Position numbers and translations under genes: made by a program | The notes under the pieces: model-generated | Told to the model about the DNA's origin: nothing | Seen by the model: only the letters and a program-made list of their open reading frames with translations | Databases searched by the model: none | Shown: in pieces, positions 9,229 through 19,587 of the stretch | Layout of the letters: each line of letters opens with the position of its first letter | Numbering within the stretch: position 1 is the stretch's first letter | NCBI GenBank assembly: GCA_034664125.1 | Contig: JAXDIG010000013.1 | Location: 1 to 64,000, forward strand | DNA length: 64,000 nt | Origin: JACVRW01 sp034664125 | GTDB taxonomy: Bacteria; Actinomycetota; Thermoleophilia; Solirubrobacterales; Thermoleophilaceae | Reading direction: 5' to 3'

Positions 9229-10145
9229 GTGGGAGAGCTTTCCGGACAATATGACTGGAAAGCTCCCCATCACTCGTGGGACGAGGCGATCGCAAGGCTG
9301 GCGAGCCGGCAGCACGGGGTGGTGTCGCTCGCGCAGCTGTTGGAGCTCGGGCTGACGAGGGCGGCGGTGGAGGGGCGCGTGAGGCGCAAGCGGCTGTTCG
9401 CGCTCCATCGAGGCGTGTACGCCGTCGGCCACCGGGCGCTGACGCGGAACGCGCACTTCATTGCCGCTGTTTACGCGTGCGGCTCTGGCGCGCTTCTCAG
9501 CCACCGCTGCGCCGGGGCCAAGCATGGGCTGCTCAGCTCGAGCCCGGCGCGCATTGACGTGACCGCTCCGGGCCAGCGGAAGTCGCGAAGGGGCATCACC
9601 GTCCACCGCTCCCGGTCGCTCCACCCCGACGACCGCACCCTCGCCGACGGCATCCCCACCACGAGCGTCGCCCGCACCCTCGTGGACCTCGCCGACGTCC
9701 TCAACGAACGGCAGCTGACCAAGGTGGTGCACCAGGCGGAGGTGCTGCGCGTCTTCGACCTCACGAAGCTCGAGCAGGCAGGGTTCCCGGCCGTACAGGA
9801 AGGCACCGCCTCCGCCGGGTCCTTACCGCCTACCAACCTGAGCCTCACTTCCTGCGCAGCAAGGCGGAGCGGCGCTTGAAAGCGCTCTGCAAGAAACACA
9901 ACCTTCCCCAGCCGCAGTTCAACGTTTCGGTCGCCGGCTACGAGCTGGACGTCTACTGGCCGAAAGCGAAACTGGCGCTCGAGTTCGACGGGGCAGAGAC
10001 GCACCACACCCGCCGCGCGTTCCACGAGGATCGCCGGCGCGACCGGGCCCTCGCGGCAGATGGCATCCAGTCGCTGCGAGTCACCTGGCCCGACCTGGGG
10101 CGGGAGTTGGCCGAGCAGGTCCGGGAGATCCTCCGGCGGCGCTAG
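9229..10145 (+). pseudogene. AbiEi-like/DUF559 (Vsr-like endonuclease fold) gene, frameshifted
   Basis: The first frame (GTG at 9229) encodes an AbiEi-type winged-helix start and core (for example ASRQHGVVSLAQLLELGLT and LHRGVYAVGHRAL). The homology then continues in another frame as RTGRHRLRRVLTAYQPEP, running without a stop into SKAERRLKALCKKHN and the DUF559 nuclease-fold domain with LDVYWPKAKLALEFDG. The switch is at about 9778-9783 and needs a single -1 (or +2) change. The downstream part can also be read from an internal ATG at 9876 to TAG at 10145. Fused AbiEi-DUF559 proteins are abundant in Thermoleophilia, of unproven function. Either a recent inactivating frameshift or a sequencing error would explain this. 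A short inverted repeat (AGCTTTCC, 9236-9243; GGAAAGCT, 9257-9264) lies in its first codons. Confidence 0.72.
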
Positions 10146-10148
10146 TCT
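10143..10148 (+). promoter_or_regulatory. -10-like hexamer TAGTCT before uvrB
   Basis: TAGTCT includes the stop codon of the preceding DUF559 frame and ends 7 nt before the GTG start of uvrB. An ACAGGG stretch between them is a weak Shine-Dalgarno candidate at most. Confidence 0.4.
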
Positions 10149-10155
10149 CGACAGG

Positions 10156-12156
10156 GTGCCCAAGTTCAAGGTCAACCCCGCCTACACGCCGGTCGCCGAC
10201 CAGGTGCAGGCGCTCACGAAGCTCGCCAGCGGGATAAACCGCGGCGACCGCTTCCAGACCCTGCTCGGCGTCACGGGCGCGGGCAAGACGGCGACGATGG
10301 CCTTCACGATCGAGCAGGTCCAGCGCCCGGCGCTCGTGATCGCTCACAACAAGACGCTCGCCGCCCAGCTCTGCAACGAGTTCCGCGAGTTCTTCCCTGA
10401 CAACGCGGTCGAGTACTTCGTCTCCTACTACGACTACTACCAGCCCGAGGCGTACGTCCCGAGCTCAGACCTCTACATCGAGAAGGACTCCTCGATCAAC
10501 CAGGAGATCGAGCGCCTGCGCCACGCCGCCACCGCGTCGCTGTTCGGCAGGCGCGACACGATCGTCGTGGCCAGCGTGTCCTGCATCTTCGGCCTCGGCT
10601 CGCCCGAGAAGTACGACCGCCTGATGCTGATGCTCAAGCCGGGGGAGATGGTCGACCGCGATGGCGTGCTGCGCAAGCTCGTGGACATCCAGTACTCGCG
10701 CAACGACACCGCGCTGGCCCGCGGCAGCTTCCGCGTGCGAGGCGAGACGCTCGAGGTGTTCCCCGCGTACGCCGAAACCGCCTACCGCGCGGTCTTCTTC
10801 GGCGACGAGATCGAAACCGTCCAGGAGTTCGACCCGCTCACCGGCGAGCTGATCAAGGACCTCCAGTACGCGGCGGTCTGGCCGGCCACCCACTACGCCA
10901 CGGACCAGCCGACGATCGACCGGGCCGTGGGCGAGATCCGCGACGAGCTCGAGCAGCGCACCAAGGAGCTGGAGGAGCAGGGCAAGCTGCTCGAGTCGCA
11001 TCGCCTGCGCCAGCGCACGCAGTTCGACATGGAGATGATGCGCGAGCTCGGCTTCTGCAACGGCATCGAGAACTACTCGCGCATCCTCGACGGCCGCGCG
11101 CCCGGCGAGCGCCCCTACTGCCTGCTGGACTTCTTCCCGGAGGACTTCGTCTGCTTCATCGACGAGTCCCACCAGACCGTGCCGCAGATCGGCGGCATGT
11201 ACGAGGGCGACCGCTCGCGCAAGCAGACGCTCGTGGACTACGGGTTCCGCCTGCCGAGCGCTCTCGACAACCGGCCGCAGACCTTCGACGAGTTCCTCCA
11301 GCGGACCCCGCAGATGGTGTTCGTGTCGGCCACGCCGAGCGACTTCGAGCGCAACCACTCCTCCCAGATCGTCGAGCAGATCGTGCGTCCGACGGGCGTG
11401 GTCGACCCCGAGGTCGACGTGCGCGAGACGAGGAACCAGATCGACGACCTGATGGAGGAGATCCGCCAGCGGGTCGAGGTCGAGGAGCGCACGCTGGTCA
11501 CGACGCTGACGAAGAAGATGGCGGAAGACCTGACCGACTACCTGCTCGAATACGGCTTCAGGGTGCGCTACCTGCACTCCGAGATCGACACGCTTGAGCG
11601 CATCCAGATCATCCGCGAGCTGCGGCTGGGCGAGTACGACATCCTGGTCGGCGTCAACCTCCTGCGCGAGGGGCTCGACCTGCCTGAGGTGTCGCTGGTG
11701 GCGATCCTCGATGCCGACAAGGAGGGCTTCCTCCGCGGCGAGACCTCGCTGATCCAGACGATCGGCCGCGCGGCCCGGAACATCCGCGGCAAGGTGATCA
11801 TGTACGCCGACAAGGAGACGGCGGCGATGCGCAGGGCGATCGAGGAAACCGACCGCCGCCGCGCCATCCAGGTCGCCTACAACGAGGAGCACGGCATCAC
11901 TCCGGCGACGATCCAGAAGGGGATCTCGGACATCAGCGACTTCCTCATGATGGAGTCGAAGGTCCCCGCCGGCCGCGGCCGGCGCAGGCAGGACACCGAG
12001 GGCATGACGGCGGAGGAGCTGCGCCGCACGATCGTCGAGCTCGAGGAGGAGATGCTCGCGGCGGCCGACGATCTGCGCTTCGAGTACGCGGCCAAGCTGC
12101 GCGACGAGATCAAGTCCCTGAGGCGGGAGCTGGCAGAGGCCGAAGCGAGCGCCTGA
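10156..12156 (+). CDS. uvrB: Excinuclease ABC subunit B
   Basis: DNA-damage-verifying helicase of nucleotide excision repair, which works with UvrA and UvrC. The 666-residue length matches the family. Walker A is LGVTGAGKT (37-45), and the damage-probing beta hairpin YDYYQPEAYVP is near 94-104. Helicase motifs CFIDESHQT, VSATPSD and RAARN follow. The C-terminal UVR domain that contacts UvrC is at about 615-655 (EELRRTIVELEEEM and so on). The GTG at 10156 gives the canonical F-x-V/L-x-x-x-Y-x-P N-terminus (FKVNPAYTP); longer frames overlap the upstream gene. uvrA lies 3.9 kb downstream behind an SOS box, but no such box is visible before uvrB. Confidence 0.97.
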   Translation: MPKFKVNPAYTPVADQVQALTKLASGINRGDRFQTLLGVTGAGKTATMAFTIEQVQRPALVIAHNKTLAAQLCNEFREFFPDNAVEYFVSYYDYYQPEAYVPSSDLYIEKDSSINQEIERLRHAATASLFGRRDTIVVASVSCIFGLGSPEKYDRLMLMLKPGEMVDRDGVLRKLVDIQYSRNDTALARGSFRVRGETLEVFPAYAETAYRAVFFGDEIETVQEFDPLTGELIKDLQYAAVWPATHYATDQPTIDRAVGEIRDELEQRTKELEEQGKLLESHRLRQRTQFDMEMMRELGFCNGIENYSRILDGRAPGERPYCLLDFFPEDFVCFIDESHQTVPQIGGMYEGDRSRKQTLVDYGFRLPSALDNRPQTFDEFLQRTPQMVFVSATPSDFERNHSSQIVEQIVRPTGVVDPEVDVRETRNQIDDLMEEIRQRVEVEERTLVTTLTKKMAEDLTDYLLEYGFRVRYLHSEIDTLERIQIIRELRLGEYDILVGVNLLREGLDLPEVSLVAILDADKEGFLRGETSLIQTIGRAARNIRGKVIMYADKETAAMRRAIEETDRRRAIQVAYNEEHGITPATIQKGISDISDFLMMESKVPAGRGRRRQDTEGMTAEELRRTIVELEEEMLAAADDLRFEYAAKLRDEIKSLRRELAEAEASA

Positions 12157-12231
12157 GCCGGGGTGGAGGCACGAGAGGCCCTGCTCTGGTAGACCTCCAG
12201 GTGCACATAACCCTTTGGACTCCCGCCCCGT

Positions 12232-13509
12232 TTGTCTCAGACCGCCCGCCGCAGCATCCTCGCGCTGATCGCGTTCATGACGCCGATCGCGCTCGCCGCA
12301 TCCCCGGCGCTGGCCGCGCCCACGGCCGACTTCAGCATGGTCTGGACGCAGCCGCCTAGCCGACCCAGCGTCGGCCAGACCGTGAACTTCACGGGCGCCG
12401 TGAGCAACTGGGACGGCGTCGAGGGGACGCTTCCTGGAGCGGTCACCTGGAACTTCGGCGAAGCCGGGGGCACCGCCACAGGTCTGACCCCCAGCTACCT
12501 CTTCCAGTCGGCTGGCCTGAAATTCGTGACGATGACGGTCACCAACGCCGACGATCCGGCAGAAAGCACGTCGGTCATCAAGGTGCTCAACGTCAACGCC
12601 CCGCCCGTCGCCGCGTTCAGCTGGGCGCCCACGACAGCGACCACCGGCCAGGACGTGCGCTTCGCGTCCGAATCTGACGATCCAGACGGCTCGATCGAGC
12701 AGTACGCCTGGAACTTTGGCGACGGGGTCACCGACGCGCGGCGCACTCCGTCACACCCCTACGCTACTCCCGGGACGAAGACGGTCACGCTGACGGTCAC
12801 CGACGCGCATGACGCCAAGAGCACCTCGAGCCGGCAGGTCGTCGTCCAGAACCCGCCTGTCGCCGGACCGCCGGCGAACAAGCCGCCGATCGCAAACTTC
12901 GCCTTCGGCCCGAGTAGTCCTGAGGTGGGCCAATCGGTCGAGTTCGTGTCGACCGCAGTGGACCCCGAGGGCGACCTGCGCTCGCAGACGTGGGACCTCG
13001 ACGGGGACGGCCAGTTCGACGATGCGCGCGGGGATTCGGTCGTGTACACGTTCGCCATGCCCGGGGCCAAGACGGTGCGTCTGCGCGCCGAGGACGCCGA
13101 CGGCGGCGCGGCTGTCCGCGAGCGCACCGTCACGGTCCATGCCGCGCCGGTGGCGCCAGCCGGATTCCTCAGGCCATCGCCGGTGATCTTCCTCAACGGA
13201 CAGATCCTGCACAATGGGGCGCGGATCATGAATCTGCGCGTGCGTGCGCCGCGCCGGGCGCTGGTCACGGTCAAGTGCCGCGGGAGGGGCTGTCCCGTCG
13301 CCCGCAGGCGCAAGGTGGTGAAAGGGAGCTCCGTCCGCTTCAAGACCTTCGAGCGCTTCCTGCGCGCGGGCATCCGGCTGGAGATCCTTGTGAGCAAGCC
13401 GAACACGATCGGCGACTACACCCGGTACACGATCCGCGCGGGCAAGGCCCCCGCGCGCGTCAGCCGGTGCCTGGCTCCGGGCAAGAGCTCGCCGAAGCGC
13501 TGCTCCTGA
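12232..13509 (+). CDS. Exported protein with PKD-domain repeats
   Basis: A 425-residue secreted protein with a signal peptide (cleavage predicted after ASPALA, near residue 26) and about three consecutive PKD-type beta-sandwich domains. These show the typical YAWNFGDG, TPSHPYATPGTKTVTLTVTD and TWDLDGDGQFDD signatures, including a DxDxDG-type calcium-like loop. The C-terminal ~110 residues are basic and contain two Cys pairs (KCRGRGC and a C near the end), probably a separate surface module. The TTG start is the only one that leaves a sensible signal peptide. PKD domains mediate protein-protein or polysaccharide contacts on cell surfaces; no enzymatic domain is seen. Confidence 0.75.
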   Translation: MSQTARRSILALIAFMTPIALAASPALAAPTADFSMVWTQPPSRPSVGQTVNFTGAVSNWDGVEGTLPGAVTWNFGEAGGTATGLTPSYLFQSAGLKFVTMTVTNADDPAESTSVIKVLNVNAPPVAAFSWAPTTATTGQDVRFASESDDPDGSIEQYAWNFGDGVTDARRTPSHPYATPGTKTVTLTVTDAHDAKSTSSRQVVVQNPPVAGPPANKPPIANFAFGPSSPEVGQSVEFVSTAVDPEGDLRSQTWDLDGDGQFDDARGDSVVYTFAMPGAKTVRLRAEDADGGAAVRERTVTVHAAPVAPAGFLRPSPVIFLNGQILHNGARIMNLRVRAPRRALVTVKCRGRGCPVARRRKVVKGSSVRFKTFERFLRAGIRLEILVSKPNTIGDYTRYTIRAGKAPARVSRCLAPGKSSPKRCS

Positions 13510-13514
13510 CGGTT

Positions 13515-13541
13515 CCTATTTGCACCTACCGCGCAAATAGG
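13515..13541. promoter_or_regulatory. 9-bp inverted repeat CCTATTTGC/GCAAATAGG
   Basis: Perfect 9-bp arms (13515-13523 and 13533-13541) separated by 9 bp, just after the PKD gene and immediately before the TAAGCT -10-like hexamer (13542-13547) of the cupredoxin gene. The arms are AT-rich compared with their surroundings. Position over the -35 region favours an operator; a terminator for the PKD gene is the alternative. Confidence 0.5.
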
Positions 13542-13547
13542 TAAGCT
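13542..13547 (+). promoter_or_regulatory. -10-like hexamer TAAGCT before the cupredoxin gene
   Basis: TAAGCT ends 7 nt before the GTG at 13555, the same spacing as before several other genes here, consistent with a leaderless mRNA. Confidence 0.4.
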
Positions 13548-13554
13548 GTCGGCC

Positions 13555-15150
13555 GTGGTGTCGTTTTCTCGCAGGGCGGCGGTTGGCGCGCTCGCATCGT
13601 GCCTCGCGCTGCTGGCGCTCGTGGCTCCCAGCGCTATGGCCGGTCAGAAGGCCAAGGCTTCTCTCGTCAAGGTGTCCGCCGCGCCGAACGGCGCGCAGCG
13701 CCTGACCTACAAGGTCGGCCCCTTCAACATCATTCCGGGCCAGAACGACATCGGCTACGCCGGGATGGACCAGAAGCCCAAGGTGGACGGGTGGATCACC
13801 CGCATCCGCCCCGACCTGACCTACCTGAACGGGAAGGTCCCGCGCGTCGACGTCATCCACCTGCACCACGGCGTCTGGCTCAACATGAGCCGCAAGGATG
13901 CCACCGCGCCCGGCCTGCCCGAGCGCTTCTTCGCCGCCGGCGAGGAGAAGACGATCATGACCTTCCCGAAGGGCTACGGGTACGAGTACAAGGCCAGCGA
14001 CAAGTGGTTGCTCAACCACATGATCCACAACCTGACGCCCGTGCCGACCAAGGTCTACATGCTCCTCGAGATCGACTTCATCCCGAAGACCTCGGCCGCG
14101 GCGCGCGGCATCGAGCCCGTGCGACCGATCTGGATGGACGTGCGCAACGGGCAGATCTACCCGGTCTTCAACGTGCAGAAGGGCGCCGGCGAGAAGGGCG
14201 TCTACACGTACCCCAACGACCAGCCCGCGGCTTACGCCGGCGGCCGCAAGCAGAACGAGTGGACCGTCGACCGCGACGGCGTGCTGGTGTCGACGGCGGG
14301 GCACCTGCACCCCGGCGGACTGCATACGGACCTGTGGGTGCGCCGCAACGGCGCGCGGCTCGCAAAGCCCGCCTGCGCAACGAAGAGCAGCGCCAAGGCG
14401 CGCAAGCGCTGCAAGGAGAGCGCGCCGAACGGCTACGGCAGCAACGCCCACCTGTTCCGCTCTGACGCCAAATACTTCGAGCCCGCCGGCGCCGTGTCCT
14501 GGGACGTGGCGATGACCGGTACCCGGTCTGACTGGATGGTCAAGGTGCGCAAGGGCGACACCCTCTGGACCAACGCGACCTACAACACCAAGCGCGGCGC
14601 GTGGTGGGAGTCGATGGGGATCATGGTCGCCTACATGGCTGACAGCGGTCGGGGGAACGACCCCTTTAAGCGCCGTGTGGACTATTCCGGCAAGCCGACC
14701 CACGGCCACCTCGCGGAGAACGACAGCCACGGCGGCGGGGCGACCGGCCTGCCCGACCCCCGCAAGCTGCCCGACGGGCACCAGATCGGTGGCGGCCAGG
14801 TCGACATCGTCGACTTCAAGTACGCGCTCGGCGACCTGAGCCTCTCCGGCCAGAACGGGCGCCCGCCGGTGATCCCCAAGGGCCAGTCGGCCACCTTCCG
14901 CAACCTCGAGGGCGACACCGACCGGCTGTACCACTCGATCACCTCCTGCAAGGCCCCCTGTAACCGCAAGACCGGCATCGCCTATCCGATCGCCGACGGA
15001 CCCGTGCAGTTCGAGTCGAACACCCTCGGCACGCGGATCCCCGCCGCGGGCTCGACCGAGTGGAGGACGCCCACCAACCTCAAGGCGGGCACCTACACCT
15101 ACTTCTGCCGGATCCACCCGTTCATGCGGGGCGCCTTCCGCGTGAAGTAG
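13555..15150 (+). CDS. Exported copper protein: His-rich N-terminal domain plus C-terminal cupredoxin
   Basis: A 531-residue secreted protein with a signal peptide (cleavage near APSAMA-G, residue 25). The long N-terminal domain has paired His motifs (VIHLHHGVW, NHMIHNL and STAGHLHPGGLHTD). The last ~120 residues form a cupredoxin-like domain ending in TYTYFCRIHPFMRGAF, where Cys, His and Met are spaced as in type-1 copper sites, with a further His in LYHSI. The N-terminal His arrangement recalls copper monooxygenases of the PHM/DBM type, but that comparison is from motif shape only. Electron transfer or copper-dependent oxidation at the cell surface is plausible. The gene is followed by tandem repeats. 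The exact function is unknown. Confidence 0.7.
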   Translation: MVSFSRRAAVGALASCLALLALVAPSAMAGQKAKASLVKVSAAPNGAQRLTYKVGPFNIIPGQNDIGYAGMDQKPKVDGWITRIRPDLTYLNGKVPRVDVIHLHHGVWLNMSRKDATAPGLPERFFAAGEEKTIMTFPKGYGYEYKASDKWLLNHMIHNLTPVPTKVYMLLEIDFIPKTSAAARGIEPVRPIWMDVRNGQIYPVFNVQKGAGEKGVYTYPNDQPAAYAGGRKQNEWTVDRDGVLVSTAGHLHPGGLHTDLWVRRNGARLAKPACATKSSAKARKRCKESAPNGYGSNAHLFRSDAKYFEPAGAVSWDVAMTGTRSDWMVKVRKGDTLWTNATYNTKRGAWWESMGIMVAYMADSGRGNDPFKRRVDYSGKPTHGHLAENDSHGGGATGLPDPRKLPDGHQIGGGQVDIVDFKYALGDLSLSGQNGRPPVIPKGQSATFRNLEGDTDRLYHSITSCKAPCNRKTGIAYPIADGPVQFESNTLGTRIPAAGSTEWRTPTNLKAGTYTYFCRIHPFMRGAFRVK

Positions 15151-15153
15151 ATC

Positions 15154-15364
15154 CGGGGGCTCGCGCCCCCGGCCCCCCGCTGATGTCTGGCTGGCCGTGG
15201 AGAGTTCGGGGGCTCGCGCCCCCGGCCCCCGCTGATGTCTGGCTGGCTGTGGAGAGTTCGGGGGCTCGCGCCCCCGGCCCCCCGGTGATGTCTGGCTGGC
15301 CGTGGAGAGTTCGGGGGCTCGCGCCCCCGGCCCCACGCTGATGTCTGGCTGGCCGTGGGGAGTT
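15154..15364 (+). repeat. Four tandem 52-53-bp repeats with hairpin core
   Basis: Units at 15154-15206, 15207-15258, 15259-15311 and 15312-15364 begin with CGGGGGCTCGCGCCCCCGG (a 6-bp GGGGGC/GCCCCC stem with a TCGC loop) and end with a near-identical CTGATGTCTGGCTGGC... segment. A degenerate fifth start is at 15365-15377. The units differ at only a few positions. The unit length is not a multiple of three, so no protein repeat is encoded. The block fills the space between the cupredoxin gene and the coiled-coil gene; its hairpin core also occurs singly at other gene ends in the window. Confidence 0.9.
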
Positions 15365-15423
15365 CCGGGGCTCGCCCACAGCGGCGCCTCTCGCGCCCGG
15401 CGGCGCCTCTCGCCACTGGGCAC

Positions 15424-15429
15424 TAGCCT
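15424..15429 (+). promoter_or_regulatory. -10-like hexamer TAGCCT
   Basis: Ends 8 nt before the ATG at 15438, with no Shine-Dalgarno sequence between; another instance of the leaderless pattern. Confidence 0.4.
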
Positions 15430-15437
15430 TCGCCCCG

Positions 15438-15950
15438 ATGGCGGAGAAGGGGCAGTCGGCGGCGGAACAGGTCAAGGCGCTTGTCCAGGCGGCGGAGCAG
15501 ATCCGCGCCGAGGCGGAGCGGGACGCGAAGGCGGTCGGTGAGGCAGCTGCCCGTCTTGCCGAGCGGGGGGAGGAGCTGGAGCGCCGCCTCGACGAATTGG
15601 CCGGCAGCGTGCGCGAAGCGCTGGCGGCGCTGAAGGAGGACGTCGAGCGGCTGCGCGAGGCGGCCGCCGGTGCGGGAGCCGTTGTGGACGTGCCCGCCGC
15701 CCTGGAGGATCCCGCGACCCGGGTCGAGCCGGACGTGGACGACGAGCTGATCGCGGAGGTCGAGGCCGTGGCCGCCCGCGCGCCGGAGGTGGAGGCGCCC
15801 GCGGCCCCCGAGGGCGCTCGCCTGCTCGCCCTGAAGATGGCCCTCGACGGCCACCCGCGCGAGGAAACCGCCGGCTACCTGCGCGACAACTTCGAGCTCG
15901 ACGACCCCGAGGCGCTGCTCGACGAGGTCTACGCGCGCGCCGGGCGCTGA
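15438..15950 (+). CDS. Coiled-coil protein of unknown function
   Basis: A 170-residue acidic cytoplasmic protein. Residues about 5-75 are a heptad-rich coiled coil dense in Ala, Glu, Arg and Leu. A Pro/Ala/Glu-rich linker follows, and the C-terminal ~40 residues (LLALKMALDGHPREETAGYL) form a small helical domain. No signal peptide or membrane segment is visible. The shape recalls small septum- or stress-related coiled-coil proteins, but I do not recognise a family. It lies alone between the repeat block and the uvrA control region. Confidence 0.65.
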   Translation: MAEKGQSAAEQVKALVQAAEQIRAEAERDAKAVGEAAARLAERGEELERRLDELAGSVREALAALKEDVERLREAAAGAGAVVDVPAALEDPATRVEPDVDDELIAEVEAVAARAPEVEAPAAPEGARLLALKMALDGHPREETAGYLRDNFELDDPEALLDEVYARAGR

Positions 15951-15975
15951 CCGAAGTCCGCAACTAGCGGGGTCC

Positions 15976-15987
15976 GAACACCTGTTC
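15976..15987. promoter_or_regulatory. LexA (SOS) box upstream of uvrA
   Basis: GAAC-ACCT-GTTC is a perfect match to the actinobacterial/Gram-positive LexA operator core GAAC-N4-GTTC, and the dyad extends by two bp on each side (CC...GG). It sits 31 bp before the uvrA start and about 16 bp before the TACACT -10-like hexamer (16004-16009), so it would cover the promoter. LexA repression with DNA-damage induction is inferred. Confidence 0.8.
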
Positions 15988-16003
15988 GGGCCGACCGCGG
16001 CTC

Positions 16004-16009
16004 TACACT
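16004..16009 (+). promoter_or_regulatory. -10-like hexamer TACACT of uvrA
   Basis: Ends 9 nt before the TTG start at 16019 and lies just downstream of the SOS box; probable -10 element of a leaderless transcript. Confidence 0.5.
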
Positions 16010-16018
16010 CGTTATTCC

Positions 16019-18892
<2,874 letters not shown>

Positions 18893-18904
18893 GGCTCGAG
18901 CGGG

Positions 18905-19072
18905 CTACGGCCCGGCCGCGCCCACGCTGCTGATCTCGCGGACCTGCAGGGCCTGGATCTTCCTGAACTGAGCGACGAGCTGGGTCGCGTTCCCCTCGCA
19001 CTCGAGCGTGATCGTGCCGGCCGCGGCGAAGGTATGGACCAGGGAGTTGGTCCAGGGAGAGGCCGCGGTCAA
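18905..19072 (-). pseudogene. Remnant of an exported-protein gene (C-terminal fragment)
   Basis: A 55-codon open stretch with a TTG at its head encodes a segment of normal protein character (AAAGTITLECEGNATQLVAQ, then FRKIQALQVREIS). It resembles the C-terminal beta segments of small exported proteins common in this bacterial group, and is similar in style to the protein at 20198-20740. There is no N-terminal signal region; extending it upstream runs into the GGDEF gene in another frame. I interpret it as the tail of a gene truncated by deletion. It could be a short real gene. Confidence 0.4.
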
Positions 19073-19083
19073 CCCGGAGGCCG

Positions 19084-19569
19084 CTAGGAGGAGCCGGTTT
19101 CGCGAGCGCGGCGCAGCTTGCGCACGGTCTGGATGACCTCCATCCGGCGGCGGGCTCGGACGGCGACCTCCATCAGCGTGGGCGCCTCTGCGCTGTCGGC
19201 GATCCCGATCGAGCAGGTGACCGGCGCGGCCGGCAGGTTGCGCCCGCAGGCGTCGAGCATGTCCTCGAAGCGCTCCTCCCAGACGGCCGCCTTCTCGGCG
19301 TCGGTCGCGTGCAGCAGGACGGAGAACTCGTCGGGGCCGGTGCGCGCCACCTCGTCGACGCCGCGCAAGGTTTGGTGCAGCACCTCGGCGCAGGTGCGCA
19401 GCAGGTGCGTGCCCACGGTCGCCCCGTGGATCTTGTTCACGGCGCCGAGGCCATCGAGGTCGACCACGGCTACCGCGAGCGACTCGTTCGTACGGCCGCG
19501 GCGCAGCTCCTCGCGGGCGAGCAGCTGGGCGAACTCTTCGGTCCCCGGTAGGTCGGAGAGCGGGTCCAT
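19084..19569 (-). CDS. Single-domain GGDEF protein with degenerate active site
   Basis: A 161-residue protein made only of a diguanylate cyclase-type (GGDEF) domain. The metal-binding AVVDLDGLG segment (34-42) is kept, but the hallmark GG(D/E)EF loop reads GPDEF at 78-82. The usual N-D-x-x-G-H-x-x-G-D stretch is altered to NKIHGATVGT (45-54), losing the second acidic and His positions. This suggests loss of cyclic-di-GMP synthesis and perhaps a binding or partner role; activity is not excluded. There is no sensor domain, signal peptide or membrane segment. The ATG at 19569 is chosen because longer frames overlap the divergent acetyltransferase gene. Confidence 0.75.
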   Translation of the reverse strand: MDPLSDLPGTEEFAQLLAREELRRGRTNESLAVAVVDLDGLGAVNKIHGATVGTHLLRTCAEVLHQTLRGVDEVARTGPDEFSVLLHATDAEKAAVWEERFEDMLDACGRNLPAAPVTCSIGIADSAEAPTLMEVAVRARRRMEVIQTVRKLRRARETGSS

Positions 19570-19587
19570 TGGTCCTTCATCGGCTAT

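Noticed and set aside
9876..10145. Stand-alone Vsr-like endonuclease gene
   Set aside because: The same frame continues upstream without stop into conserved sequence linked to the AbiEi-type half, so it is better explained as the second half of a frameshifted gene.
15154..15377. Repeat block as a CRISPR array
   Set aside because: The units are directly adjacent with no unique spacers between them, and no cas gene is nearby.
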